Assembly (NCBI RefSeq): GCF_024171695.1
Contig: NZ_JAMTCF010000008.1
Span: 360,404 to 424,403, forward strand
Direction of reading: 5' to 3'
DNA length: 64,000 nt
From: Actinosynnema pretiosum
Lineage (GTDB): Bacteria; Actinomycetota; Actinomycetes; Mycobacteriales; Pseudonocardiaceae
Below the pieces are notes generated by a model. The model had not been told where the DNA came from, did no database searches, and saw only the letters and a list, made by a program, of their open reading frames with translations. This document shows positions 9,023-17,882 of the stretch, in pieces; within the stretch, counting starts at the first letter, position 1, and each line of letters opens with the position of its first letter. Position numbers and translations under genes: made by a program.

Positions 9023-9143
9023 GGCACTCCCTCCGGCTCGTCGGTCCCCCGTCCCCCGAGGCGTTCCCGCGAAGGGGCCGGGCAAACCGGGCGGGGCGAA
9101 CGGGTCCGGCGGGGACGGTCGGGCGCGTCCACGCCGGACGCGC

Positions 9144-9545
9144 TCAGTTCTTCCTGGCCGCCGCCGAGGCCCGCCGGTTGGCGCGCTTGACCGCCTCCAC
9201 CAGCTCCCGCTTGTCCATCGACGACCGGCCGGGCACGTCGAGCCGCTTGGCCAGCTCGTACAGGTGCCGCTTGCTCGCGTTGGCGTCCACGCCCTCGTGC
9301 GTCGCGCCCCGCCGCCGGGGCGGGGCGCCGGACGAGCGCTGGTCGGACGGCCCGGTGCGCGCCTTGCGCTCCCAGTGGTCGCCGACCTTCTCGTAGGTGC
9401 GCTTGAGCGCCGCGAACGCCGTGCGGTGCGCCCGCTCGCCCTCCCCGTACTGCTCGACCGCGCTGTCGTGCGCCTTCGACCACGTCCGCCGCGCCCCCTC
9501 CGGGGACCGGCTGATCGTGTCGGGCATCTCCTCGCTCGTGGGCAC
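9144..9545 (-). CDS. ChaB-like protein with Rho N-terminal-type SAP domain
   Basis: A 133-residue protein. Residues 1-60 match the ChaB fold (PDTISRSPEGARRTWSKAHD, then AVEQYGEGERAHRTAF with a C-terminal W-x-RK). Residues 90-125 match the Rho termination factor N-terminal helix-extended-loop-helix: SKRHLYELAKRLDVPGRSSM then KRELVEAVKRA. ChaB proteins were named for cation-transport regulation but are small basic proteins often found with stress genes. The GTG start at 9545 has a good AGGGAGGT upstream. Confidence 0.8.
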   Translation of the reverse strand: MPTSEEMPDTISRSPEGARRTWSKAHDSAVEQYGEGERAHRTAFAALKRTYEKVGDHWERKARTGPSDQRSSGAPPRRRGATHEGVDANASKRHLYELAKRLDVPGRSSMDKRELVEAVKRANRRASAAARKN

Positions 9546-9597
9546 GGCGTACCTCCCTGGTTCGCTGGAACCGGTCGGGTACCCGCGCCCGCGCGGG

Positions 9598-10113
9598 TCA
9601 TGCCGGGTCCACAGTGGACCCCTCGTCGTCGGGCGGCTCGCCGTCGCGCACCACGACCACCTGCCCGGTGTGCTCCAACCGGTACCCGACGCCGCGCACC
9701 GTCGAGATGAACCGCGCCGCGTCGCCGAGCTTGCGCCTGATCCGCCGGATGTGGACGTCCACCGTCCTGGTGTCCACCACGGGACTGGCGCCCCACACCC
9801 GGTGCATCAGCGCGTGCCGCCGGTGCACCCGGTCGGGGTGCTCGCACAGGTGCAGCAGCAGGTCGAACTCCAACCTGGTCAGCTCGACCCGCTCGCCCCG
9901 GTGCAGCACCCGCCTGGAATCGGCCAGCACCACCAGCGCGGGCTCGCGGCGCGCCGGCTCGACCGCCCGCACCTCCACCTCGGCCCCCGGCAGGTCCAGT
10001 GCGGCGCGCAGCGCGTCCGCCAGCCGCCGCGCCATCTGCTCGGGGCCCGTCACGCGGATGCTGATCGTCACGTCGACGCTCGTGGCCTCCGGGACCAATC
10101 CACCCACCCCCAC
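9598..10113 (-). CDS. Winged-helix (OmpR/PhoB-type) DNA-binding protein without receiver domain
   Basis: A 171-residue protein whose C-terminal half is a PhoB-type winged helix: VELTRLEFDLLLHLCEHPDR, then VHRRHALMHRVWG, RTVDVHIRRIRRKLGD and STVRGVGYRLE. Residues 15-60 (VTISIRVTGPEQMARRLADAL) look like a small alpha/beta domain, not a response-regulator receiver; no phospho-acceptor Asp pocket is visible. Such orphan DNA-binding domains occur widely in actinobacteria. The start is uncertain: GTG at 10113 is used, and an inner GTG near residue 15 is possible. It may share a leader with the hypothetical gene upstream. Confidence 0.75.
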   Translation of the reverse strand: MGVGGLVPEATSVDVTISIRVTGPEQMARRLADALRAALDLPGAEVEVRAVEPARREPALVVLADSRRVLHRGERVELTRLEFDLLLHLCEHPDRVHRRHALMHRVWGASPVVDTRTVDVHIRRIRRKLGDAARFISTVRGVGYRLEHTGQVVVVRDGEPPDDEGSTVDPA

Positions 10114-10125
10114 ACCATGATCGGA

Positions 10126-10425
10126 TCAGGACGCGCGGGCCGGGGTCAACGAGGTCCACCCGATGAGACCTGTCGGCGGGGGAGTGGACCCCGCCCCCGG
10201 CGCGCGCGGGACCGAACCCGCCGGGGCACCCGAGGGGCGGGGCGAGCGCGGCACGGGGGACAACCGGGTGATCCGGTGATCGTCCCACCGGCCCACCAAC
10301 CGGTAGACCGGTTCACCCGCACCGGTGCTCCTCTCCGTCGCTTTGCGGCCACCTGGCACCAGCGCGACCACGACCCGCAACCGGTCGGCCCCCGCACGCG
10401 GTCCGATCAGCGCATCGCAGGTCAC
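10126..10425 (-). CDS. Hypothetical protein
   Basis: A 99-residue open frame 12 bases upstream of the winged-helix gene and on the same strand. I do not recognise it. The first half (PRAGADRLRVVVALVPGGRK, then PVYRLVGRWDDHRITRL) looks protein-like; the second half is Pro/Ser-rich. Third positions are GC-rich but less so than in neighbouring genes. It is divergent from the cyclase-like gene at 10489, with about 60 bases between them. It may be a real gene, or an accident of base composition. Confidence 0.35.
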   Translation of the reverse strand: MTCDALIGPRAGADRLRVVVALVPGGRKATERSTGAGEPVYRLVGRWDDHRITRLSPVPRSPRPSGAPAGSVPRAPGAGSTPPPTGLIGWTSLTPARAS

Positions 10426-10488
10426 GCATACAGCTAACCCCCGTGAACGGGTGCTGGTGCTTGTCCTGATCGGGCGGACGGTTGTACG

Positions 10489-11310
10489 GTGCGCAACTTC
10501 CCCTTGGCGTTAGCGGAGACCCGGTTCGGGATGCCCGCGGAGAACGCCCGCAAGTTCCAGCAGGTGGCGGCCCAGCAGAACCTCGTCATCGACGTCCGCG
10601 CGACCAACCAGCACGCCGTGCCGTGGCTGCGCGCCGGAGCCCTGCCCAAGCCGGAGGCCATCAAGGCCAAGACCATCGACGAGCGCGACGTGCGCCTCGG
10701 CGCGCGGCCCCGCCACCTGGGCCTGGTCGGCTTCTTCGACCCGATCGAACCGCGCCGCGACCGCTCCGAGGCGGTGCTCAAGCGGTTCGCCATGCGCAGA
10801 GCCGAGTACGACGCGCTCGGCCCGAAGATGGCCGTGCTGGCCGAGCGCGGCGAGTTCTTCGTCCGGGGCGGCGTCGTGCACGGCCACGACCGCGCGGGCA
10901 GGCTGCGCCCGGTCACCGGCGACCACGACGTGTTCGACATCAGGAACGCGTTCGGCGGCGAGATCAGCGACGAGCGCTACCACCGGGCCGTGGCCACCAT
11001 GATCTCCCTGGACATGGGCGTCACGCACGGTGCGCACATGATGTGGCAACCGGTCACCGAGGGCGACCGCGCCATCTTCGAGTCGATCGCCCGCGACGGC
11101 AGCCCCAAGCTCAGGTTCCACCCGGACGGCTCGCTGTCCTCGGGCGACTTCCGCCCGGTCGGCGCCGTCGAGTACCGCCCCGACCACCTGCCCCTCGGCG
11201 CGGTCGGCAGGCCGGACGGCGCCCCGCGCCCGCGCGTCGCGCTCGCGGGCGTCGGCGGCTGGCGCGGGCAGCTCCACGAGCCCGTCTCCGCGATGAGCGC
11301 CCTGCCGTAG
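10489..11310 (+). CDS. ExoY/edema factor-like nucleotidyl cyclase domain protein
   Basis: A 273-residue protein that I read as a compact class II (CyaA/edema factor/ExoY) nucleotidyl cyclase. Residues 13-62 parallel the ExoY start: FGMPAENARKFQQVAAQQN, then LVIDVR and GALPKPEAIKAK. The two catalytic lysines would be K54 and K61, seven apart as in ExoY K81/K88. The metal-binding D-x-D is in PVTGDHDVFDI (D145, D147), matching TADYDLF in ExoY. A His follows in MGVTHGAHMMW (H180), matching the catalytic His. There is no signal peptide and no export domain. GTG at 10489 is used; ATG at 10531 (residue 15) is an alternative. Codon 8 is the rare TTA. A strong hairpin follows. Activity and activator are unknown. 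Confidence 0.65.
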   Translation: MRNFPLALAETRFGMPAENARKFQQVAAQQNLVIDVRATNQHAVPWLRAGALPKPEAIKAKTIDERDVRLGARPRHLGLVGFFDPIEPRRDRSEAVLKRFAMRRAEYDALGPKMAVLAERGEFFVRGGVVHGHDRAGRLRPVTGDHDVFDIRNAFGGEISDERYHRAVATMISLDMGVTHGAHMMWQPVTEGDRAIFESIARDGSPKLRFHPDGSLSSGDFRPVGAVEYRPDHLPLGAVGRPDGAPRPRVALAGVGGWRGQLHEPVSAMSALP

Positions 11311-11415
11311 AGCGGCCCGAGGAGTCCGGAGGGGAGCCGCGCCGTGCGCGCCGCGAACGGCTCCCGCGATCGCGGGTGGAGGCGACCGCCGCCCGCACCG
11401 GGCCGCAGCAGGGGT

Positions 11416-11447
11416 GCGCCCCGCCTGAACGAGGTCAGGCGGGGCGC
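11416..11447. terminator. Bidirectional terminator
   Basis: A perfect 13-bp stem GCGCCCCGCCTGA with its complement around a 6-base loop, between the convergent cyclase-like and solute-binding protein genes. Confidence 0.85.
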
Positions 11448-11465
11448 GGATCGAGCGGGCGGCGC

Positions 11466-12674
11466 TCAGCCGTCGGTGAGCAGCGGGGCCGCCGACTTCT
11501 TCGCCTCGGACGCGGCGGCCTGCGGGTCCTCACCGCCCTTGAGCACGCGCTGGACCATCGTCCACACCACCTCGGACAGCTGCGGGTAGTTCGACCCGTA
11601 GGCCACCCTCGGCCGCGACTTCTCCAGCTGGGCGGCGAAACCGGCCACGCTCGGGTCCCACTGCCAGGCCGGGTCGGCCACCGTGTCGGACCGGTTGGGC
11701 AGCCCGCCCAGACCCGCGCCCAGCTCGGTGACGTTCTCCTTGTCGTCGGCCAGCGACTTCACCAGGTCCCAGGCGGCCTCGGTGCTGCGCGCGCCCTTGC
11801 CGATCACCCAGGTCTCCCCGGACAGCGCCGACGCCTCCCCGGCGGGACCGGCGGGCAGCGGGGCCACCGACCAGGCCATGCCGGAGGAGTTCAGCGGCTT
11901 GACCGAGGAGGTGCCGCCGATCAGCATCGCGCACGACCCGCTCGCCACCGCCTGCGCGGCCTGCTCGCCGTCCCAGCCGAGCACCGCGTTCGGCACGCTG
12001 CCGTCGGCGGCCATCAGGTCGTGCAGGAACGCCAGCGCGTCGGTCGCGCCGTCCAGGTCGGTCAGGTCCCCGCCGGACTGCCACAGCAGCGGCAGGAACG
12101 TCGCGGTCAGCTCCTCGCCGGGCAGCCCGGCGAAGCACAGCCCGGACCGCTGCGGGTTGGTCAGCGCCTTCGCCGTGGTGCGCAGGCCCTCCCAGGTGGT
12201 GGGGGGCGCGCCGAGCATCAGGTCGCGGTTGTACAGCAGGGCGTTGGTCTCGGTGCGCAGCGGCACGCCCCAGACCTTGTCGCTCCAGGTCACGCTCGCC
12301 CTGACCGGGCCGAGGAACTTGCCCCCGGTCTCCCACTGCTCGAAGAGCTTGGTCAGGTCGGTGATGGCGTTCTGCTTGGCCAGCCTCGGCAGGTCGGCCT
12401 GGTCGACCACGACCACGTCGGGGAACGCCCCGGAGGTCGCGGCCTGGTCGAGCTTCGCGCGGATCTCCGCGCGCGGGATGGAGGTCCGCTTGACCTCCAC
12501 CTCGGGGTGGGCGTCCTGGTAGCGCTGCACCATGGCCTGCGCCGCCTGGTCGGCCGTCGCCGACTCGTAGGAGTCCCACCAGGTCAGGGTGACCTTCTCG
12601 GGTTCATCGGGATTTGCCCCGCAAGCGGAGGCGGCGAGCACCGCCGCCGCCGTGAGCAGTGCTCGAAATCGCAT
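11466..12674 (-). CDS. Extracellular sugar-binding lipoprotein (ABC family 1)
   Basis: A 402-residue lipoprotein. The signal peptide ends in a lipobox (LAASACG), so it is anchored outside the membrane. The fold motifs are those of sugar-binding ABC proteins: VTLTWWDSYESATADQAAQA, ATSGAFPDVVVVDQADLPRL, VWGVPLRTETNALLYNRDL and a C-terminal AAWDLVKSL block. Both membrane and ATPase genes are absent on either side, so this is an orphan component that must use permeases encoded elsewhere, or acts as a sensor. The sugar is unknown. Confidence 0.85.
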   Translation of the reverse strand: MRFRALLTAAAVLAASACGANPDEPEKVTLTWWDSYESATADQAAQAMVQRYQDAHPEVEVKRTSIPRAEIRAKLDQAATSGAFPDVVVVDQADLPRLAKQNAITDLTKLFEQWETGGKFLGPVRASVTWSDKVWGVPLRTETNALLYNRDLMLGAPPTTWEGLRTTAKALTNPQRSGLCFAGLPGEELTATFLPLLWQSGGDLTDLDGATDALAFLHDLMAADGSVPNAVLGWDGEQAAQAVASGSCAMLIGGTSSVKPLNSSGMAWSVAPLPAGPAGEASALSGETWVIGKGARSTEAAWDLVKSLADDKENVTELGAGLGGLPNRSDTVADPAWQWDPSVAGFAAQLEKSRPRVAYGSNYPQLSEVVWTMVQRVLKGGEDPQAAASEAKKSAAPLLTDG

Positions 12675-12750
12675 CTCGCCCCGCAGGTCGACGTGGGAAG
12701 GACGGCAGCCGTCCTACTCCGCAGCCTGCCGCAATGTCAAGATCGCCTGG

Positions 12751-12897
12751 TCAGCGCGTTTCCGGTAGGCGGTGCTGGGGCGGCGACGGCTCGGACTGCG
12801 CGGGCAGCACGAGGCGCGGCGCCGGTTGGTCCAGCGGCTCCCAGTCGAGTCCGGCGAGGTAGGTCGCCGCCAGCTCGTCGTAGATCGGTGTGCTCAC
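12751..12897 (-). CDS. Small hypothetical protein
   Basis: A 48-residue open frame starting at GTG 12897 with STPIYDELAATYLAGLDWEP, then a Pro-rich tail. The acidic-aromatic start looks like a genuine protein and the third positions are mostly G or C. I do not recognise a family. The same frame continues upstream to 13110, but that part is Arg-rich and covers the region just before the divergent permease gene, so I shortened it. The ribosome site is weak. Confidence 0.45.
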   Translation of the reverse strand: MSTPIYDELAATYLAGLDWEPLDQPAPRLVLPAQSEPSPPQHRLPETR

Positions 12898-13097
12898 AGG
12901 CGGGGATGGTGTCGCGTCGCGCGCCCCGCTGCGCCGTTTCTCACCTGTGTGAGTGACAAACACCCGGTGGAAACCCCGCGTTAGTGCGGTCACGGGCCCG
13001 TCGCGGGCCGATCGCGGGCGGTGGGCCGGGTTCGGGGGCACACTCGACCGGCGCCCGCGCCGCCGCGTCGCGCCGAGCCGCCGGAGGGACCGCCCCG

Positions 13098-15167
13098 ATG
13101 AGCCGAGCACGTGAGCACGCCACCGGGCGCAGCGCCGGTGGGGGGAGCAGCAGCGCGAACGGGACCGGACGGGCGGGCGCCGTGCCCGCGAGCCGGTCGG
13201 CGGGCGTCCCGGCCAGGGTGCCCAGCCCGCAGCGGCCCGGCCGCCCCGGCACCGCCCTCGGCCGCTGGCTGCTGCGCCACCGCGTCTCGCCCGCAGGGCC
13301 CGAGGCGGACGCCGCGCACAGCAGACCGCAGGCGTGGTGGAAGGTCATGTGCCTGACCGGCGTCGACTACTTCTCCACCCTGTCCTACCTGCCGGGCATC
13401 GCCGTGCTCGCGGCGGGCGCGCTGTCCCCGCTGGCGACGCTGCTGATCGTCGCGCTGACCCTGCTCGGGATGCTGCCCATGTACCGGCGGGTCGCCCACG
13501 AGTCGCCGCACGGGCAGGGCTCGGTGGCGATGCTGGAGGACCTGCTGCCGTTCTGGCGGGGCAAGCTGTTCGTGCTGGTGCTGCTGGGCTTCGTGGCCAC
13601 CTCGTGGATCGTCACCATCACCCTGTCCTCGGCCGACGCGACCGTGCACCTGCTGGAGAACCCGAGCTCGCCCGCGTTCCTGCACGGGCACGAGGTGCTG
13701 GTCACCGTCGTGCTGCTGCTCCTGCTCGGCGGGGTGTTCCTGCTCGGCTTCACCGAGGCGGTCGGCGTCGCGATCCCGCTGGTCGCGGTGTTCCTGCTGC
13801 TCAACGCGACCGTGATCGCCTCCGGCGCGGCCGAGCTCGTGGCCAGGCCGGAGGCGCTGACCGCGTGGACCGACCGGCTCGCCGAGGGCGGCGGCGGGGT
13901 CGGCGGGGTGCTCGGACCGGCCGTGCTCGCGTTCCCGCTGCTCGTGCTCGGCCTGTCCGGCTTCGAGACCGGCGTCAGCATGATGCCGCTGGTGGCCGCG
14001 CGGGGCGCGACCGAGCGGGAGCGGGTGGCCGACCGGGTGCGCAACACGCGCAAGCTGCTCACCGCCGCCGCGCTGATCATGTCCGGGTACCTGGTGGCCA
14101 CCAGCGTCCTGACCACCGTGCTGATCCCCGCCGAGGCGTTCCAGCCCGGCGGCGCGGCGGACGGGCGGGCGCTGTCGTACCTGGCGCACGAGCGGCTGGG
14201 CGCGGGGTTCGGCGCGGCCTACGACCTGAGCAGCGTGCTGATCCTGTGGTTCGCGGGCGCGTCCGCGATGGCCGGGCTGGTCAACATCGTGCCGCGCTAC
14301 CTGCCCGCGTACGGCATGGCCCCGGAGTGGGGGCGCGCGGTCCGCCCGGTCGTGCTGGTCTACACCACGATCAGCGTCGGGATCACGGTCGCGTTCGGCG
14401 CCGACGTCAACGCCCAGGCCGGGGCCTACGCGACCGGCATCCTGGCCATGATGGTGTCCGGCGCGGTCGCGGTGTCGGTCTCCGCCTGGCGCGCCGGTCG
14501 GCGGAGGGCGGGGACCGGGTTCGCCGTGCTCACCCTCGTGCTGCTGTACGCGCTCGCCGAGAACGTGCGGGCCAAGCCGGACGGCATCGCCATCTCCGCC
14601 GCGTTCGTCCTCGGCATCGTGCTGATCTCCCTGGTGTCGCGGGTGTCCAGGACCACCGAGCTGCGTGCCGACGCGATCGACTTCGACGAGCGGGCGCGCG
14701 GGTTCCTGGACGACCTGCTGCGCCACGACGGCCAGCTCAACATCATCGCGAACAAGCGGCAGGCCGGGGACGCGCTGGAGTACCGGGCCAAGGAGCGGGT
14801 GCAGCGCGGCCTCAACCCGGTGCCGGGCGGGGCGGCGGTGGTGTTCCTGGAGGTCGACGTGGTCGACCCGTCCGAGTTCAGCGACGTGCTGCGGGTGCGC
14901 GGGGTGGAGGTCGGCGGGTTCCGGGTGCTGCGCGCGGACAGCCCCGCCGCGCCCAACGCGATCGCCGCCGTGCTGCTGGCGCTGCGCGACGCCACCGGGG
15001 TCCGGCCGCGCTGCTACTTCGAGTGGGCCGAGGGCAGCCCGCTCACCCACCTGCTCCGCTACCTCGTCCTCGGGCAGGGCGACACCGCGCCGGTGGTGCG
15101 GGAGATCCTGCGCGAGTGCGAGCCCGACCCGGAGCGCAGGCCCGCCATCCACCTGGGCGGGGGTTGA
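13098..15167 (+). CDS. APC-superfamily amino acid permease with cytosolic C-terminal domain
   Basis: A 689-residue integral membrane protein. The first 75 residues are a Ser/Gly/Pro/Arg-rich cytosolic leader. About twelve hydrophobic segments follow from [20 protein letters not shown] to [20 protein letters not shown]. The unwound first-helix motif and [13 protein letters not shown] near the end are typical of actinobacterial APC-type permeases annotated as amino acid transporters. The last 180 residues (from [20 protein letters not shown]) are soluble. ATG at 13098 follows GGAGGG by nine bases; the open frame upstream of it is Arg/Ala-rich and not used. Substrate unknown. Two hairpins follow. 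Confidence 0.8.
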   Translation: MSRAREHATGRSAGGGSSSANGTGRAGAVPASRSAGVPARVPSPQRPGRPGTALGRWLLRHRVSPAGPEADAAHSRPQAWWKVMCLTGVDYFSTLSYLPGIAVLAAGALSPLATLLIVALTLLGMLPMYRRVAHESPHGQGSVAMLEDLLPFWRGKLFVLVLLGFVATSWIVTITLSSADATVHLLENPSSPAFLHGHEVLVTVVLLLLLGGVFLLGFTEAVGVAIPLVAVFLLLNATVIASGAAELVARPEALTAWTDRLAEGGGGVGGVLGPAVLAFPLLVLGLSGFETGVSMMPLVAARGATERERVADRVRNTRKLLTAAALIMSGYLVATSVLTTVLIPAEAFQPGGAADGRALSYLAHERLGAGFGAAYDLSSVLILWFAGASAMAGLVNIVPRYLPAYGMAPEWGRAVRPVVLVYTTISVGITVAFGADVNAQAGAYATGILAMMVSGAVAVSVSAWRAGRRRAGTGFAVLTLVLLYALAENVRAKPDGIAISAAFVLGIVLISLVSRVSRTTELRADAIDFDERARGFLDDLLRHDGQLNIIANKRQAGDALEYRAKERVQRGLNPVPGGAAVVFLEVDVVDPSEFSDVLRVRGVEVGGFRVLRADSPAAPNAIAAVLLALRDATGVRPRCYFEWAEGSPLTHLLRYLVLGQGDTAPVVREILRECEPDPERRPAIHLGGG

Positions 15168-15393
15168 TCCCGCGCGCGGAATTCCGAAGGACACCCGGAA
15201 GTGGGCACAGGTGCCAGGTTTGCCCCCGCCCGGAGCCGGTTATCCGGTGAGGGACGAGAGCGCGGTGACCGCCGCCCCCCTGCGGTCGCCGAGGAGACCG
15301 GGATTTCCCCCTCCCCCCTGGGAACCCGGTCGAACGCCTCGTCGGGAGGCCGCCCGGCGCGTGCGCCGGGCGGACCCAACCCTTCGCGGGTAC

Positions 15394-15430
15394 CGAACCC
15401 CGCCCCACCGATCCGGTGGGGCGGGGTTCG
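15394..15430. terminator. Strong hairpin terminator (permease side)
   Basis: A perfect 17-bp stem beginning CGAACCCCGCCCCACCG closes a 3-base loop. It is the longest perfect hairpin in the window and lies between convergent genes. Confidence 0.85.
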
Positions 15431-15488
15431 CGCTTTCCCGGCCCGCGCGCCACTTCACCGCGCCCGCGCGTTCGCGCGCCCGCGTGCC

Positions 15489-15522
15489 CGCGTGGCCGGG
15501 TGGTCACCCACCCGGCCACGCG
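15489..15522. terminator. Second hairpin terminator (GH65 side)
   Basis: A 15-bp perfect stem with core CGTGGCCGGGTGG and a 4-base loop, six bases after the GH65 stop on the minus strand. Confidence 0.75.
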
Positions 15523-15527
15523 CGCCC

Positions 15528-17882
15528 TCAGTCCTGCGCCCGGTTCGGCGTGCGCCGCCTCGGCGCCCGACCGGCGGGCTGGGTGATGCCCTCCGGCGGT
15601 TCCGGCGCGGCCGGGACCTGGAGCACCAGCGGGTTCTCCGGCTCCACCTCGACCTCCTCGCCGTGGTGCCGGATGCGCAGCGCCGGACCGGACACGACCC
15701 GGTAGGTGGTCTTGCCCTCCTCCACCACCACGCACAACCGGCTGCCCCGGTAGGTCATCCGGAATGAGAACCGGTTCAGCCCCACCGGCAGCCGGGGCGC
15801 GAAGTCCAGGCCGCCGCTGTGGTCCCGCATCCCGCCGAACCCGGCCACCAGCCCCAGCCACACCCCGGCCAGCGAGGCCATGTGCAGTCCGTTGTGGACG
15901 TTGTGGTGCAGGTCGTGCAGGTCGGTGAACGCCGCCTCGGACAGGTAGTCGTAGGCCAGGTCCAGCGCGCCCACCTCGGCCGCCAGCACCGCCTGCGTCG
16001 CCGCCGACAGCGACGAGTCCCGCACCGTCCGCGCCTCGTAGTAGGCGAAGTTGCGGGCCTTCTGCGCCGCCGTGAACGCGTCACCGCGCAGGTGCATCGC
16101 CAGCACCAGGTCGGCCTGCTTCACCACCTGCTTGCGGTACAGGTCGAAGTACGGGTAGTTCAGCAGCAGCGGGTAGTCGTCGGCCTCGGTGGCCTCGAAG
16201 TCCCACTCGGCGTGCTTGGTGAACCCCTCGGACTGCTGGTGCACGCCCAGTTCGTCGTCGTAGGGCACGTTCATCGCCTCGGCCGCCCGCAGCCACGCCG
16301 CAGGTTCGTCCTCCTCCACGCCGAGGTGCTGGGCGACGTCGGGCAGCCGCTCGCACACCTCCGCCGCGACCCGCAGGTTCCGCTGCGCCATCAGGTTCGT
16401 GTAGACGTTGTTGTCCACCACGGCGGTGTACTCGTCCGGCCCGGTCACCCCGTCGACGCGGAACCCGTCGCCGGGCACGTGGTGGCCCAGCGACATCCAC
16501 AGCCGCGCCGTCTCCACCAGGATCTCCGCGCCCGCCGACCGCTCGAACTCCTCGTCCCCGGTGGCCTGCGCGTACTGCGCCACCGCGTACGCCACGTCGC
16601 CGGACACGTGGAACGCCGCCGTGCTCGCGGGCCAGTAGGCCGAGCACTCCGCGCCGCTGATCGACCGCCACGGGAACGCCGCCCCGCCCAGCCCCAGAAT
16701 CCGCGCCCGCTCCCGAGCGTCCTCCACGGTGGAGTGCCGCCAGGACAGGGCGTCCCGCGCCGCCTCCGGCACCGTGTAGGTCAGCACCGGCAGCACGAAC
16801 GTCTCGGTGTCCCAGAACGCGTGCCCGTCGTAGCCGGGACCGGTCAGCCCCTTGCCCGCGATCGCCCGCGTCTCACCGCGCACCGCGGCCTGGAGCACGT
16901 GGAACAGCGCGAACCGCACCGCCTGCTGCAACTCCGGGTCGCCGTCGACCTCGACGTCGGCGCTGTTCCAGAACTCGTCCAGGAACTCGCGCTGCTCGGC
17001 GAGCAGCCCGTCCCACCCGGTCTGCAGCGCACCGGCCAGCGCCGCCTCCACCTGCGCGCGCAGCGCGGGCACCGACCGCTGCTTGGACCAGCCGTACCCC
17101 AGGTACTTCACGATCGTCAGCTTCTCGCCCGCCGCCACGTCCACCGCGACGGTGAACCGCGCCAGGTCCTCGTCCGCCTCGACCTCGGTGCGCAGCGAGT
17201 CGTTCGCCTCGACCTCGTGGTCCATCGCCGCCGCCATGCGCAGCCCGGAGGTGCGGGTGTGGTGCGCCAGCACCGCCCGCTTCCCGCGCGCGTAGGCGAA
17301 GTCCGCCACCAGCGGCGAGTCCAGCGCCTTCGCCACCCTCGGGTCGCCGGAGCGCTCCTCCACCGGCTCGTTGGCCAGCAGGTCCGACTGCACCACCAGC
17401 TGCACGTCCTGCACGGCCTCGACCTCGTAGCGGATCGCCGCCACCGCGCGCTGGGTCAGCGACACCAGCCGCTCGGTGCGCACGATCACGCGCTTGCCGG
17501 TCGGCGACTCCCACTCGGTGCGGCGGCGCAGCGTGCCGGTCCGGAAGTCCAGCTCCTGCTCGTGCTCGACGGTGCGCCCGTAGCGCAGGTCCAGCGGCTC
17601 GTCCTCCACGAGCAGCCGCAGCACCTTGCCGTCGGTGACGTTGACGACGGTCTGCCCCTCCTCGGGGTAGCCGTAGCCGCTCTCCCCGTAGGGCAGGTCG
17701 TGCTCCTCGTAGAACCCGTTGAGGTAGGTGCCCGGCAGCCCGCGCGGCTCGCCCTCCTCCAGCGTGCCGCGCATCCCGATGTGGCCGTTGGCCAGCGCGA
17801 ACGTCGACTCGGTCTGCCGGAGGTCGGTCAGCGACAGGCCCTCCCAGCGCAGCGTCCAGGGCTGCACGCGGTAGCCGCTCAC
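15528..17882 (-). CDS. Glycoside hydrolase family 65 (disaccharide phosphorylase)
   Basis: A 784-residue cytosolic GH65 enzyme, the usual length for maltose, trehalose or kojibiose phosphorylases. The N-terminal beta-sandwich starts YRVQPWTLRWEGLSLTDL with FALANGHIGMRGTLEEGEPR. The (alpha/alpha)6 barrel has GHAFWDTETFVLPVLTYT and the catalytic acid in VTGPDEYTAVVDNNVYTN; HTEW-like phosphate and sugar contacts are expected between. The GTG start overlaps the stop of the beta-phosphoglucomutase gene by 4 bases. Together they would split an alpha-glucoside with phosphate and convert the beta-glucose 1-phosphate to glucose 6-phosphate. Which disaccharide is used cannot be read from sequence. Confidence 0.9.
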   Translation of the reverse strand: MSGYRVQPWTLRWEGLSLTDLRQTESTFALANGHIGMRGTLEEGEPRGLPGTYLNGFYEEHDLPYGESGYGYPEEGQTVVNVTDGKVLRLLVEDEPLDLRYGRTVEHEQELDFRTGTLRRRTEWESPTGKRVIVRTERLVSLTQRAVAAIRYEVEAVQDVQLVVQSDLLANEPVEERSGDPRVAKALDSPLVADFAYARGKRAVLAHHTRTSGLRMAAAMDHEVEANDSLRTEVEADEDLARFTVAVDVAAGEKLTIVKYLGYGWSKQRSVPALRAQVEAALAGALQTGWDGLLAEQREFLDEFWNSADVEVDGDPELQQAVRFALFHVLQAAVRGETRAIAGKGLTGPGYDGHAFWDTETFVLPVLTYTVPEAARDALSWRHSTVEDARERARILGLGGAAFPWRSISGAECSAYWPASTAAFHVSGDVAYAVAQYAQATGDEEFERSAGAEILVETARLWMSLGHHVPGDGFRVDGVTGPDEYTAVVDNNVYTNLMAQRNLRVAAEVCERLPDVAQHLGVEEDEPAAWLRAAEAMNVPYDDELGVHQQSEGFTKHAEWDFEATEADDYPLLLNYPYFDLYRKQVVKQADLVLAMHLRGDAFTAAQKARNFAYYEARTVRDSSLSAATQAVLAAEVGALDLAYDYLSEAAFTDLHDLHHNVHNGLHMASLAGVWLGLVAGFGGMRDHSGGLDFAPRLPVGLNRFSFRMTYRGSRLCVVVEEGKTTYRVVSGPALRIRHHGEEVEVEPENPLVLQVPAAPEPPEGITQPAGRAPRRRTPNRAQD

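Noticed and set aside
9583..9599. Short ACCCGCG/GCGGGT hairpin between ChaB and winged-helix genes
   Set aside because: Only six or seven pairs with a tiny loop, common by chance in GC-rich DNA.
11466..12674. Orphan sugar-binding protein as part of an ABC operon
   Set aside because: No permease or ATPase gene lies on either side, so no transporter operon can be claimed.
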